From the NCBI GenBank assembly GCA_903835655.1, contig CAILNT010000074.1, positions 1 through 64,000 on the forward strand: a DNA stretch of 64,000 bases. Direction: 5' to 3'. This DNA is from an uncultured Pseudomonadota bacterium. GTDB taxonomy: Bacteria; Pseudomonadota; Gammaproteobacteria; Burkholderiales; Thiobacillaceae. Below the pieces are notes generated by a model. It did no database searches. It was not told the origin of the DNA and saw only the letters and a program-made list of their open reading frames with translations. Made by a program: the position numbers and the translations under genes. Numbering within the stretch: the stretch's first letter is position 1; each line of letters starts with the position of its first letter. Of this stretch, positions 48,355 through 58,653 are shown one piece after another.

Positions 48355-49845
48355 ATGTTCAACGAAGAAAAGTTCAACAGCCTAGCCCGCCAGGGCTACA
48401 ACCGAATTCCGGTCATCAAGCAATTGCCTGCCGACCTGGACACACCGCTGTCGCTCTACCTGAAGCTCGCCAACGAGCCCTATTCCTATCTCCTGGAATC
48501 GGTGGTCGGTGGCGAGCGATTCGGCCGTTATTCCTTCATCGGTCTGCCCGCGCGCACGGTGCTGCGGGTACATGGCCATTTCGTCAGCGTCGAGAACAAC
48601 GGCCAACCGGTCGAGCAATCCACCTGCGACGACCCTCTGGCCTTCATCGAGGCCTATCTGGCCCGTTACAAGGCGGCGCCCGTGCCCGGCCTGCCGCGTT
48701 TTCCCGGCGGTCTGTGCGGCTATTTCGGTTACGACACGGTGCGTTACATCGAGACGAAACTGGCCGATACGCGCAAGCACGACCCGGTCAACACACCGGA
48801 CATCCTGCTGCTGCTCAGCGACGAACTGGCCGTGGTGGACAACCTCTCCGGCCGCTTGACCCTGATCATCTACGCCGACCCGCTGGAGCCCCAGGCATAC
48901 CTGAGCGCACATCAGCGCCTGAGGGAGCTTTCGCGGCGCCTGGCCCGACCCGCCATACCGCCAGTCACATCGAATGGCAACGGCTTCGAGGCGGATTCCG
49001 AATTCGGTGAGCAGGCATACAAGGACGCCGTGGTGCGCGCCAAGCGCTACATCGGCGACGGCGACATCATGCAGGTGGTGCTGTCACAGCGCTTGAGCCG
49101 GCCGTTCAATGCGCATCCACTGTCGCTCTATCGAGCCTTGCGCGGCCTCAATCCATCGCCTTACATGTTTTATTACGACATGGGTGGCTTCCATGTAGTC
49201 GGCTCTTCGCCCGAAATCCTGGTACGCCTGGAAGACGAAGGCGAAGGCAAGCGGGTGACGGTGCGTCCCATCGCCGGTACCCGCCCGCGCGGCGCCACGC
49301 GCGAGGAAGACCAACGCCTGGAAGCCGAACTCCTGGCCGACCCCAAGGAGCGTGCGGAACATGTGCAACTCATGGATCTCGGTCGCAACGATGCCGGTCG
49401 CGTGGCGCAAGTGGGCACGGTGAAAGTCACGGAGAATATGGGCATCGAGCGCTATTCGCATGTCATGCACATCGTCTCCAACGTCGAAGCCAGTCTGCGC
49501 CCGGAACTCTCCGCCATGGACGTGCTGCGCGCAACTTTCCCGGCCGGAACGGTCTCCGGCGCGCCCAAGATCCGGGCGATGGAAATCATCGACGAACTCG
49601 AACCCACCAAGCGCGGCATCTATGCGGGCGCGGTCGGCTACCTCGGCTTCAACGGCGACATGGATCTGGCCATCGCCATCCGCACCGCGGTCATCAAGGA
49701 CAACGTCCTCTATGTGCAGGCGGGTGCCGGCATCGTCGCCGACTCCGTCCCGGAAAGCGAATGGCTGGAAACCTGCAACAAGGCCCGCGCAGTGGTGCGC
49801 GCCGCCGAACTGGCCCAGGCGGGCTTCGAAGGCGAAGCGGAATAA
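48355..49845 (+). CDS. trpE: Anthranilate synthase component I
   Basis: This 496-residue protein begins [20 protein letters not shown]. The Trp-binding [18 protein letters not shown] is near 43. The chorismate-binding core has [16 protein letters not shown] near 304, [19 protein letters not shown] near 338 and [20 protein letters not shown] near 405. It makes anthranilate for tryptophan with TrpG, which is not adjacent here. A longer in-frame start 27 codons upstream is rejected as non-conserved. Confidence 0.96.
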   Translation: MFNEEKFNSLARQGYNRIPVIKQLPADLDTPLSLYLKLANEPYSYLLESVVGGERFGRYSFIGLPARTVLRVHGHFVSVENNGQPVEQSTCDDPLAFIEAYLARYKAAPVPGLPRFPGGLCGYFGYDTVRYIETKLADTRKHDPVNTPDILLLLSDELAVVDNLSGRLTLIIYADPLEPQAYLSAHQRLRELSRRLARPAIPPVTSNGNGFEADSEFGEQAYKDAVVRAKRYIGDGDIMQVVLSQRLSRPFNAHPLSLYRALRGLNPSPYMFYYDMGGFHVVGSSPEILVRLEDEGEGKRVTVRPIAGTRPRGATREEDQRLEAELLADPKERAEHVQLMDLGRNDAGRVAQVGTVKVTENMGIERYSHVMHIVSNVEASLRPELSAMDVLRATFPAGTVSGAPKIRAMEIIDELEPTKRGIYAGAVGYLGFNGDMDLAIAIRTAVIKDNVLYVQAGAGIVADSVPESEWLETCNKARAVVRAAELAQAGFEGEAE

Positions 49846-49881
49846 AGCCGCTCCTACGAAGTTCCAATCACGGTATTCAGG

Positions 49882-50832
49882 ATGCGTGAACTTCATCTCA
49901 TCGTCCCGGGTCTCGCGCCCTGGCGCGTATCCCCGCATGGCGAACGGGTCTCACTGCCAGGACTGGGGCGCTTGCTGGCGCGCGGGGTCGAGATGGGTGG
50001 AGAGACCAACCTGGCGGATGCGCTGTGTTCCGCCTTCGACTTCCCCCCCCACGGCCCGCTCGCGTTCGCGACCGCCGTCCACGATGGCCTGAACGCCGAC
50101 TCGGGATACTGGCTGCGCGCCGACCCGGTGCACCTGCAAGTCGGCATGCGCGGCTTGACTCTGCTCGACGCCGAACGAGTGGGCTTGAGCCAGGCGGAAT
50201 CCGAGGCGTTGGCGGCGAGCCTCATGCCCCTGTTCGAGGAGGCCGGCTGGCGGCTGTTCGCGCCCACACCAGCGCGCTGGTATGGACACCCAGCCCAGGC
50301 TCTGGAACTGCGCACCACGCCCCTGGATCAGGTCGCCACCCGCCATGTGCATTCCGCCCTGCCAGCCGGCCCGGACGCCGCCCTGGCCATGCGCCTGGTG
50401 AACGATGCGCAGATCCTGCTCCACGACCACCCGGTGAATCAGGCGCGCGAACGCCAGGGCCTGGCCGCCATCAACAGCCTCTGGCTCTGGGGCGGTGGTG
50501 AGAAAGCGAAGCCGGGGCGGCGCTTCGATCTGGTGCAGGCGGGGCAGGTGGAGGCGCAGGCCCTGGCACGACTGTCCGGCAGTCCGCACGCCTATTGCCC
50601 AACCGACCTGCACGACCTGCCGCACGCCGCGAGCGCGTTGCTGCTGACGCCGGAATTCCCACCCCATGCGACGGCAGCGGAGGCCGCCCACCTCGATGCG
50701 GCGTGGTTCACCCCACTGCTGAAGCACCTGCGTCATGGCCGCATCCGGCGAGCCGTCCTCACGCTTTGCGGGCCGGAAGGCGGCAGCGTGCGACTGGGAA
50801 TGGGTGACGCCTGGAAGCTCTGGGTGGGTTAG
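49882..50832 (+). CDS. RpfE-like protein (phosphoglycerate-mutase-related)
   Basis: This 316-residue protein begins MRELHLIVPGLAPW, then has DPVHLQVGMRGLTLLD near 81, GWRLFAPTPARWY near 119, MRLVNDAQILLHDHPVNQAR near 170 and INSLWLWGGGE near 196. These are traits I recognise from the betaproteobacterial and Xanthomonas RpfE-like proteins, often annotated as a regulatory protein or cofactor-independent phosphoglycerate mutase relative and often next to recJ. The biochemical role is unclear. It lies 37 bases after trpE. Confidence 0.75.
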   Translation: MRELHLIVPGLAPWRVSPHGERVSLPGLGRLLARGVEMGGETNLADALCSAFDFPPHGPLAFATAVHDGLNADSGYWLRADPVHLQVGMRGLTLLDAERVGLSQAESEALAASLMPLFEEAGWRLFAPTPARWYGHPAQALELRTTPLDQVATRHVHSALPAGPDAALAMRLVNDAQILLHDHPVNQARERQGLAAINSLWLWGGGEKAKPGRRFDLVQAGQVEAQALARLSGSPHAYCPTDLHDLPHAASALLLTPEFPPHATAAEAAHLDAAWFTPLLKHLRHGRIRRAVLTLCGPEGGSVRLGMGDAWKLWVG

Positions 50833-50863
50833 TGCGAACGTCGCGAAGCGATGTTCACACTAA
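50829..50863. repeat. Long hairpin at the stop codon of the RpfE-like gene
   Basis: TTAGTG (50829-50834) pairs with CACTAA (50858-50863), and GAAC/GTTC and TCGC/GCGA pair inside, with a GAA loop; only one mismatch and one G-T pair interrupt a stem of 16 positions. It may act in termination in either direction, though a T tract is lacking. Confidence 0.55.
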
Positions 50864-50957
50864 ACGCGGTCGTTCCTGGCTGGACCCGATACGCAGCCGC
50901 ACCGCGCCTAGTAGTAGTAATTACTCTGTTGCTTGTCATAAATCTTTACGCTAGTCT

Positions 50958-51068
50958 GCACGGGTGCGAGTCCGGTTGGTTCTTGTTCCTTGCAACTGGC
51001 TAACCAGGGTCGGGAACGGAAAGTTCCGAACGTAAAGACCGGCTTGCTTAACCCGTAGCTACCCGTGC
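50958..51068. ncRNA. Possible structured RNA element
   Basis: GCACGGGT (50958-50965) is perfectly complementary to ACCCGTGC (51061-51068). Inside are GGTTGGTT/GGCTAACC with G-T pairs (50974-51005 region), GGTC/GACC (51008-51011 and 51037-51040), and a hairpin GGAAC-GGAAA-GTTCC (51013-51027). Several nested helices with unpaired purine-rich strands suggest a folded RNA. I cannot match it to a known class, and both strands would fold. It lies in a 645-base gap. Confidence 0.35.
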
Positions 51069-51421
51069 GGCGGGCAACGAGCCATGCGACAAAACAACCT
51101 GGATTTGATCCTGCTGCTGACCCCCTCTGGCCATGGGCCGATACGTGGCGGTGTTGCCGCGCGGTGGCTCGGGGCAATCTCATCTCGTGGCGCGGTGCCA
51201 AATTGAGACAGGATCGCAGCGTAGCTCCCGGCATGGCCCCGTCCCCGGCGAGGAAGTCCAGCGCAGTAGTGTGCCCATGGTGCCAGAGTACCGTGCGGCG
51301 CATCCCACGCCGGGCGGTAGACCGGCTCTTGAGCTACGTCCTGTCGGTGCAGCGTTTCCGCTGCCGTTCGATGATCTGCGGGTGGGAAGGCATACTGCGC
51401 GTACCGCCCCGTCGAAGTTGA
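51065..51421 (+). CDS. Possible small zinc-ribbon protein
   Basis: The frame runs from a GTG to TGA for 118 residues, but only the last 50 look like protein: VVCPWCQSTVRRIPRRAVDR near 68, then VQRFRCRSMICGWEG. Two CPxxC/CxxxxC pairs could bind zinc, a layout seen in short betaproteobacterial proteins. The real start may be the GTG at 51269, giving about 50 residues. It converges on proB. The N-terminal half overlaps the end of the structured element. Confidence 0.45.
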   Translation: MRRATSHATKQPGFDPAADPLWPWADTWRCCRAVARGNLISWRGAKLRQDRSVAPGMAPSPARKSSAVVCPWCQSTVRRIPRRAVDRLLSYVLSVQRFRCRSMICGWEGILRVPPRRS

Positions 51422-51477
51422 TCCGCTTCGCGGACCGCACACCTCGTTCCGGACGTGTTGCCGCCGGACGGCCGCGG

Positions 51478-52611
51478 CTAGAGCAGCGCCAGGTTGTCGC
51501 GATGGATGAGTTCCGCCTCATCCATGTAGCCCAGCAGGATTGCGATCTGTGAACTCGGTTGCCCGGCGATACGGCGGGCCTCATCGGCACCGTAGTTGAC
51601 TAGGCCGCGGGCGATGTCACGGCCCTGCGCGTCGATGCAGGCCACCACTTCGCCGCGATGGAATTCGCCGATGACTTCCGCCACACCGATCGGCAACAGA
51701 CTCTTGCCCTGCAAACGTAGGGCGCGTACCGCACCCTCGTCGAGACGAAGGCCACCACGCACCTGCAAATGGTCGGCCAGCCACTGTCGACGCGCCGCCA
51801 GCGGAGCGCTTACCGCCAGGAGTTGTGTACCCAGCAACTCGCCCGCGGCCAGCCGAACCAGAACCTCCTCCTCGCGCCCGCTGACGATGACCGTATGTGC
51901 ACCGCTGCGGGCGGCACGTTTGGCGGCGAGTATCTTGGTCAACATACCGCCCGTGCCCACGCTGGAGCCGGCACCGCCGGCCATCGCTTCCAGTTCCGGC
52001 GTACCCGCCACGGCCTCGGAGATGAACTCGGCTTCACTGTGCCGGCGTGGGTCGGCGCTATAGAGGCCACGCTGGTCGGTCAGGATGATCAGGGCATCGG
52101 CTTCGATCAGATTCGCCACCAGAGCGCCCAACGTGTCGTTGTCGCCGACCTTGATTTCCTCGGTGGTGACCGTGTCATTCTCGTTGATGATGGGGATGGC
52201 CTTGAGTTCCAGCAGCGTGCGCAGGGTGGAACGGGCATTCAGGTAGCGCTCGCGGTCGGCCAGATCGGCGTGGGTCAGCAAGATCTGCGCGGTGTACAAG
52301 CCATGCGCGCGGAAGCTGCGTTCATAGGCCTCGATCAGCCCCATCTGGCCGACGGCGGCCGCGGCCTGGAGTTCGTTCAACGCGGCCGGCCGCTTGTTCC
52401 AGCCCAGACGCTTGATGCCCTCGGCGATGGCGCCGCTGGAAACCAGGACGACTTCCTTGCCCATCTCGCGCAGGCGGGCGATCTGCGCCGACCACTGCGC
52501 CAGGCGTTCGTGGTCAAGGCCGCGCCCTTCGTTGGTCACCAAGCTGCTGCCGACCTTCACCACCAGGCGGCGGGCATCGGCGATCACGGAACGGCTCGCG
52601 GAGCGGCTCAT
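51478..52611 (-). CDS. proB: Glutamate 5-kinase
   Basis: This 377-residue enzyme makes glutamyl phosphate, the first step of proline synthesis. The kinase domain has [20 protein letters not shown] near 15, [17 protein letters not shown] near 55, [20 protein letters not shown] near 139 and [20 protein letters not shown] near 217. A C-terminal PUA domain covers about 285-365. It is the last gene of the rplU-rpmA-obgE-proB run and starts 29 bases after obgE. Confidence 0.97.
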   Translation of the reverse strand: MSRSASRSVIADARRLVVKVGSSLVTNEGRGLDHERLAQWSAQIARLREMGKEVVLVSSGAIAEGIKRLGWNKRPAALNELQAAAAVGQMGLIEAYERSFRAHGLYTAQILLTHADLADRERYLNARSTLRTLLELKAIPIINENDTVTTEEIKVGDNDTLGALVANLIEADALIILTDQRGLYSADPRRHSEAEFISEAVAGTPELEAMAGGAGSSVGTGGMLTKILAAKRAARSGAHTVIVSGREEEVLVRLAAGELLGTQLLAVSAPLAARRQWLADHLQVRGGLRLDEGAVRALRLQGKSLLPIGVAEVIGEFHRGEVVACIDAQGRDIARGLVNYGADEARRIAGQPSSQIAILLGYMDEAELIHRDNLALL

Positions 52612-52640
52612 CTTCTATCCCTCGACTCGGCTAATCGGAC

Positions 52641-53718
<1,078 letters not shown>

Positions 53719-53727
53719 CCTTCGGGG

Positions 53728-53753
53728 CGGACCGATCCGGCGGACCGATCCGG
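53728..53753. repeat. Two exact tandem 13-bp copies
   Basis: CGGACCGATCCGG occurs twice back to back just after the rpmA stop. Each unit is nearly palindromic. No function is evident. Confidence 0.7.
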
Positions 53754-53760
53754 GGCTCGC

Positions 53761-54030
53761 TTACGCCGCGACCGCGACCGGTACTACGTTGACCGTGCGG
53801 CGCTGACGTGCGCCCTTCACGGTGAATTCGACCACGCCGTCGACCTTGGCGAACAGAGTGTAGTCCTTGCCCAGGCCGACGTTCAGGCCGGGATGGAACT
53901 GGGTGCCACGCTGGCGAACCAGGATATTGCCGGCGGGAACGAATTCGCCACCGTAGCGCTTGACGCCCAACATCTTCGGGTTTGAGTCGCGACCGTTACG
54001 GGAACTGCCGCCTGCTTTCTTGTGTGCCAT
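53761..54030 (-). CDS. rpmA: 50S ribosomal protein L27
   Basis: This 89-residue protein begins [19 protein letters not shown], the L27 N-terminus that reaches the peptidyl-transferase centre, and has [19 protein letters not shown] in the middle. The N-terminal extension removed by a protease in Firmicutes is absent. It follows rplU closely. Confidence 0.98.
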   Translation of the reverse strand: MAHKKAGGSSRNGRDSNPKMLGVKRYGGEFVPAGNILVRQRGTQFHPGLNVGLGKDYTLFAKVDGVVEFTVKGARQRRTVNVVPVAVAA

Positions 54031-54045
54031 TGTTGTCTGCTCCTG

Positions 54046-54369
54046 CTAGATGGAAGACCCTGCATCGATACCATCGATGCGGATTTCCGTGAAATTCTGG
54101 CGATGCCCCTGAGTCTTGCGGTAGTGCTTGCGGCGACGCATCTTGAAAATCAGCACCTTGACGCCACGACCGTGGGCCAGCACCGTCGCCTTGACGGTGG
54201 CTCCAGCGAGCATCGGGGTACCGACCTTGATGTCGTCACCGTCGGCCACCATGAGCACGTCCGTGATTTCGACTTCTCCGCCCACTTCAACGGGCAGGGT
54301 CTCCACCTTCAGCCTGAAGCCGGCAGATACCTTATATTGTTTACCACCGGTTTTTATCACCGCGTACAT
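54046..54369 (-). CDS. rplU: 50S ribosomal protein L21
   Basis: This 107-residue protein starts [17 protein letters not shown] and ends in the L21 C-terminal [16 protein letters not shown] with [10 protein letters not shown] longer in-frame opening upstream is rejected. It heads rplU-rpmA-obgE-proB and is divergent from an RDD-family gene. Confidence 0.98.
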   Translation of the reverse strand: MYAVIKTGGKQYKVSAGFRLKVETLPVEVGGEVEITDVLMVADGDDIKVGTPMLAGATVKATVLAHGRGVKVLIFKMRRRKHYRKTQGHRQNFTEIRIDGIDAGSSI

Positions 54370-54500
54370 GCCTGTCTCCAAAAATCTTGGCTGATCCGTA
54401 AAACGCGGCATTATATTGGAAGGATCGGGCGAATGCAATCTGCCCTTGACCCGTGGATCGAGGGCTATAGTTCCAGCCCGACTCTCGTCCTGCCCGCGCC

Positions 54501-54914
54501 ATGAACACACCCTCCTTGCCGCGCCGCCTTGCCTGCCTCGCCTACGAGGCGATGTTGCTGGTCGCTGTGCTGTTCCTCGCCAGCTTCCCCTTCGTATCCC
54601 TGACCCAGTCTCTGCTCCTGCCCCAGGAAGGGTTCCGTCTCCTCGTGCAGGCCTACTGGCTGCTTCTGGCAGGCGGCTATTTCACCCTGTTCTGGCGGCG
54701 CGGCCAGACCCTGGCGATGAAGACCTGGCACATCCGCCTGGAATCGACGACAGGGGAACGACTCACGGCCAGGCAGGCGGCCAAGCGTTATCTGCTGGCC
54801 TGCCTGCTTTTCCCCATCAGTTGGGGCTGGGTGGTGTTCACGCCAGAGCGCCAGTCACTCCATGACCGGCTCGCGGGAAGCCGCCTGGTCATCGTCTCTC
54901 CATCTTCCAGATAG
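54501..54914 (+). CDS. RDD-family membrane protein
   Basis: This 137-residue protein has three hydrophobic helices. The RDD pattern appears as [18 protein letters not shown] near 6 and the C-terminal [14 protein letters not shown] near 119. The family may transport small molecules or Na+, but evidence is thin. Its 3' end converges with lptG and overlaps it by 26 bases. Confidence 0.88.
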   Translation: MNTPSLPRRLACLAYEAMLLVAVLFLASFPFVSLTQSLLLPQEGFRLLVQAYWLLLAGGYFTLFWRRGQTLAMKTWHIRLESTTGERLTARQAAKRYLLACLLFPISWGWVVFTPERQSLHDRLAGSRLVIVSPSSR

Positions 54915-55959
54915 CCAGGCCCGCGGCGAGGGCGAATACCAGGGTGGGCGCCGACGCGGACAGCGGCGCCGGCCAGTCCAGCAACTGCGCGAACTGGGAG
55001 AACAGACGGTTACTGAGGTGAAAACCCAGCCCCAGCAGGATCCCCAGGAGCAGGCGTCCGCCGGCTCCGCCGACGCGCGGCGGCCGATAGGCGAAAGCCA
55101 GCGCCAGCAATAGCATCACGGGTGCGGCCAGCGGGTAGGTCACCTTGCTCCAGAAAGCGACGACATAACGCTGCGCATCCTGATGGTTCTGCTTCAAATG
55201 GTGTACGTAGGAATACAGCGTGGCCATCGACATGCGTTGCGGCGACACCATCAGCACCGACAACAATTCCGGCGTGACGGACGAGACCCAGGCCTGGTCC
55301 GCCAGTCGCAGGGTCTGGGTATGACCTTCGCCCAGACGGGTTTGTGTCACCCGTCGCAAATCCCAGTGGCCACCGCGCCAAACCGCGGACTCGGCGCGCA
55401 AGACCGAGCGCAGGCGGAACTGGTCATCGAAGGCGTACAGGCGCACATCCAGCAGGCTGGCGTCGGGCAGCATCTCGCGGATGTTGATGAACGTCCCCGC
55501 ATCCTTCGCCCAGACGCCGGTCTTGAACTCCCTGGCCACGACCCCGCTGGTGGCGCGCAGTTTCAGCTGCTGTGCCGCGCGTTCTGCGGGCGGCGTGACG
55601 TACTCGCTCAGCAGCAGCGCCAGCACGCCGATCAGCAGGCCCACGCCCAGCATCCAGACCGCCAGACGCTGCGCGGACAGGCCGCCGGTGCGCATCACGC
55701 TGAACTCCGAACTCAGCGCCAGCCGGTTCCAGGCGACCAGCCCCCCCACCAGCACGGCGACCGGGATCAGTTCGTTCAGGCGCCCCGGAATGTTGAGTGC
55801 CACGAACAAGGTGGCCAGCATGGGCGTGTAGCTTGGCGGACTTCCCCCGGAAATTTCATGAATGAAATCGAAAAAGGAAAACATGCCGGTCAGCGCCAGT
55901 ATCGCGAGGGCGCTGGCGACGAGAATTTCAAAGGCAACGTAGCGGAACAGGATGCTCAT
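54889..55959 (-). CDS. lptG: LPS export permease LptG
   Basis: This 356-residue inner-membrane protein has helices near 12-32, 58-80, 98-118 and three near the C-terminus, around a periplasmic beta-jellyroll (about 130-260). LptB2FG extracts lipopolysaccharide toward the LptC-A-D bridge. The opening LFRYVAFEILVASALAILAL and late YVHHLKQNHQDAQRYVVAFW fit LptG. It overlaps lptF by four bases. Confidence 0.94.
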   Translation of the reverse strand: MSILFRYVAFEILVASALAILALTGMFSFFDFIHEISGGSPPSYTPMLATLFVALNIPGRLNELIPVAVLVGGLVAWNRLALSSEFSVMRTGGLSAQRLAVWMLGVGLLIGVLALLLSEYVTPPAERAAQQLKLRATSGVVAREFKTGVWAKDAGTFINIREMLPDASLLDVRLYAFDDQFRLRSVLRAESAVWRGGHWDLRRVTQTRLGEGHTQTLRLADQAWVSSVTPELLSVLMVSPQRMSMATLYSYVHHLKQNHQDAQRYVVAFWSKVTYPLAAPVMLLLALAFAYRPPRVGGAGGRLLLGILLGLGFHLSNRLFSQFAQLLDWPAPLSASAPTLVFALAAGLAIWKMERR

Positions 55960-57038
55960 GAGCGCGCGGGCGCGTGGAAGCGCTGCCAGTAGGCGAACCC
56001 CAGGGCGAGGATCATGGTGCCATGCACCAGGGTGAGGCTGGCCGCGGCGGAAAGGTGGGAGCGGGCCACCCAGCCCTGGGACAGTCCAACCAGATTGCTA
56101 TAGGAAAAATAAATCAGGATCGCGAACACCACGTTGAGCGAGCGGCCGGCGCGGGGGTTCACGTAGCTCAAGGGCACCGCCAGCAGGCAGAGTATCAGGG
56201 TACTGAGCGGATAACTCACGCGCCAAACCCATTCCGCCATATTCTCCGGCGTCGGGGCCGCCAGCAGGGCGTGGGTGCCGCGGACATGCGGCCCACCCTC
56301 CTTCTCCGCGACCTTCTGCGGCTCGATGCGCACGGCGTAGCTGGAAAAATCGGCGACACGAAAATCCGCGATGCCAGGCGTGCCCTCGTAGCGATTCCCC
56401 TGTTCCAGCACCAGGAAGCGCTCGCCGTTCCCCATGAGCCGCACATGCCCCTGCCTGGCGACGATCACGCCCATGCGCCCCTGCTGTAGCGACTCGACGA
56501 AGACCTTGCTGACATGCTGGCCATTGGGCGACACGGCTTCCACGAAAAACACCCGCCGGCCCTGACCATCCTCGGAAAACACGCCGGGTGCCAGGGTAGA
56601 GACCTGGTCCCGTGTCGCCAACTTCGCCTCGAACTGCATCTGTTTGCCCGCCGACCAGGGAATCAGAACCATGCTGACGAAGGCGATGATCGCGGCCGCC
56701 GGCAGGGAAAAAACCGCCACTGGTCGAATCCAGTCGAGCGGCCCCAGACCCGCGCTCAGCCAGATCACCGCCTCGCTGTCACGCCAGAGGCGATTCAGAC
56801 TCATGAACACACCGACGAACAAGGCCATGGAGAGGATGACCGGCAAAAAACGCGCGAAGCCGAAGCCCAGCATGGGAAAGACCGCATCGTTGGCCAGGTC
56901 GCCCAGGGCAGCCTGGCCCAAGACCCGCACCAGGAGCACCGCGGCGAAGATCGATGCCAGCGCGGTGAAGACCATGCCGCTACTGGCTGCCATCTCGCGG
57001 AGCAGCGCACGGTCGAACAGACGCAGAAAGGAACTCAT
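55956..57038 (-). CDS. lptF: LPS export permease LptF
   Basis: This 360-residue partner of LptG begins LRLFDRALLREMAASSGMVF and has RVLGQAALGDLANDAVFPML near 38. The C-terminal part has NPRAGRSLNVVFAILIYFSY near 291. Like LptG it has six membrane helices with a central periplasmic domain. It is divergent from pepA, the classical arrangement. Confidence 0.95.
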   Translation of the reverse strand: MSSFLRLFDRALLREMAASSGMVFTALASIFAAVLLVRVLGQAALGDLANDAVFPMLGFGFARFLPVILSMALFVGVFMSLNRLWRDSEAVIWLSAGLGPLDWIRPVAVFSLPAAAIIAFVSMVLIPWSAGKQMQFEAKLATRDQVSTLAPGVFSEDGQGRRVFFVEAVSPNGQHVSKVFVESLQQGRMGVIVARQGHVRLMGNGERFLVLEQGNRYEGTPGIADFRVADFSSYAVRIEPQKVAEKEGGPHVRGTHALLAAPTPENMAEWVWRVSYPLSTLILCLLAVPLSYVNPRAGRSLNVVFAILIYFSYSNLVGLSQGWVARSHLSAAASLTLVHGTMILALGFAYWQRFHAPARS

Positions 57039-57133
57039 GGTGTTTTGACTATTTGAAGTTCAACTGCCGATAATCCGGGAAGCTTGTGTTTCGGGTACGA
57101 ATTTTTCAGACACATCGGTTTCTGGAGGTAAGG

Positions 57134-58624
57134 ATGGAATTCAGCATCAAGAGCGGCAGTCCGGAAAAACAGCGCAGCGCCTGCGTGGTCGCCGGCGTCT
57201 TCGAGCATCGTAAGCTCAGCTTCGCCGGCGAAGTCATCGATCACGCGGCTTCAGGCTACCTGGCCGACATTCTCCGGCGTGGCGACATGGACGGCAAGGC
57301 GGGCACGACCCTGCTGCTGCACAACGTGCCCGGCCTGTTATGCGACAGGGTCCTGCTGGTCGGCCTGGGCAAGGAGCGAGAGTTCCGCGACAAACAATAC
57401 CGCGACGCGGTGCGTGCCGCGATCAAAGCCCTGTCCGATACCGGAGTCGGCGAAGCCGCACTGTACCTTTGCGAGATTCCGGTCAAGAAACGCGACCTGG
57501 GATGGAATGTGGAACAGGCCGTGCTGGTCGTGGAAGAAACGCTGTATCGCTTCGAGCAGATGAAGAGCAAACCCGACGAGAATCGGCGCGCCCTGCGCCG
57601 GCTCACCCTTGCCGTGTCGCGCCGCGGCGAACTGCCCACTGGAGAAGCGGCCGCCCTGCGCGGCCAGGCGATCGCCGCCGGCATGAAACTGGCCAAGGAT
57701 CTGGGCAATCTGCCGGGCAACGTCTGCACGCCCGGCTACCTCGCCTTACAGGCCGAGGAACTGGCGAAGGCACACGGTTTCGCCATCGAGGTGCTCGACC
57801 AGGTCGCCATCGAAAAACTGGGCATGGGTTCCTTCCTTTCCGTGGCCAAGGGCAGCGACGAGGCGCCGCACTTCATCATCCTGCGCCACCACGGCGGCAG
57901 GGAAGACCAGAAACCCGTAGTCCTGGTGGGCAAGGGCATCACCTTCGACTCCGGCGGCATTTCCCTCAAGCCGGGCGCGGACATGGACGAGATGAAATAC
58001 GACATGTGCGGCGCGGCGTCGGTCCTGGGTGCTTTCCGCGCCCTGGCCGAATTGAAGCTGCCACTCAATGTGATCGGTCTCATCCCCACCTGCGAGAACC
58101 TACCCAACGGACGCGCCAGCAAACCGGGCGATGTGGTCACCAGCTTGTCGGGGCAGACCATCGAAGTGCTCAACACCGACGCCGAAGGCCGATTGATCCT
58201 GTGCGACGCGCTGACTTATGCGGAACGCTTCGAGCCCGCCTGCGTGGTGGACATCGCCACCCTCACCGGCGCTTGTGTGATCGCGTTGGGACACATCACC
58301 TCGGGCCTGCTCGCCAACGACGACGCCCTGGCGCGGGAATTGCTGCATGCCGGCGAGGTGGCGCACGACCGCTGCTGGCAACTGCCGCTGTTCGAGGAAT
58401 ACGAGGAGCAGCTCAACAGCAATTTCGCCGATATGGCCAACATCGGTGGGCGCCCGGCCGGCACCATCACCGCGGCGGCTTTCCTGAGCAAATTCACCAG
58501 GAAATACGACTGGGCTCACCTGGACATCGCCGGGACCGCCTGGAAATCTGGCAAGGAGAAGGGCAGCACCGGCCGTCCGGTGCCGCTGTTGGTGCATTTC
58601 CTGGTTAAACGGGCGAAAGGGTAA
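57134..58624 (+). CDS. pepA: Leucyl aminopeptidase PepA
   Basis: This 496-residue M17 metallopeptidase has the catalytic region VGKGITFDSGGISLKPGADM near 276 and the signature NTDAEGRLILCDAL near 350. The N-terminal domain also binds DNA in E. coli, where PepA aids plasmid recombination. An upstream in-frame start is less likely; GGAGGTAAGG precedes the chosen ATG. It is divergent from lptF. Confidence 0.96.
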   Translation: MEFSIKSGSPEKQRSACVVAGVFEHRKLSFAGEVIDHAASGYLADILRRGDMDGKAGTTLLLHNVPGLLCDRVLLVGLGKEREFRDKQYRDAVRAAIKALSDTGVGEAALYLCEIPVKKRDLGWNVEQAVLVVEETLYRFEQMKSKPDENRRALRRLTLAVSRRGELPTGEAAALRGQAIAAGMKLAKDLGNLPGNVCTPGYLALQAEELAKAHGFAIEVLDQVAIEKLGMGSFLSVAKGSDEAPHFIILRHHGGREDQKPVVLVGKGITFDSGGISLKPGADMDEMKYDMCGAASVLGAFRALAELKLPLNVIGLIPTCENLPNGRASKPGDVVTSLSGQTIEVLNTDAEGRLILCDALTYAERFEPACVVDIATLTGACVIALGHITSGLLANDDALARELLHAGEVAHDRCWQLPLFEEYEEQLNSNFADMANIGGRPAGTITAAAFLSKFTRKYDWAHLDIAGTAWKSGKEKGSTGRPVPLLVHFLVKRAKG

Positions 58625-58653
58625 TGCGTAGGGGCGGGCTTCAAACCCGCCCA

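Noticed and set aside
50958-51068. Known riboswitch such as c-di-GMP, TPP or cobalamin
   Set aside because: GGTC...GACC with an A-rich strand recalls the c-di-GMP type, but the required core sequences do not line up, so it is only called a structured element.
50908-51303. Minus-strand frame of 131 codons ending in Tyr-Tyr-Tyr
   Set aside because: No family pattern, low-complexity end, and it crosses the predicted structured element; not supported as a gene.
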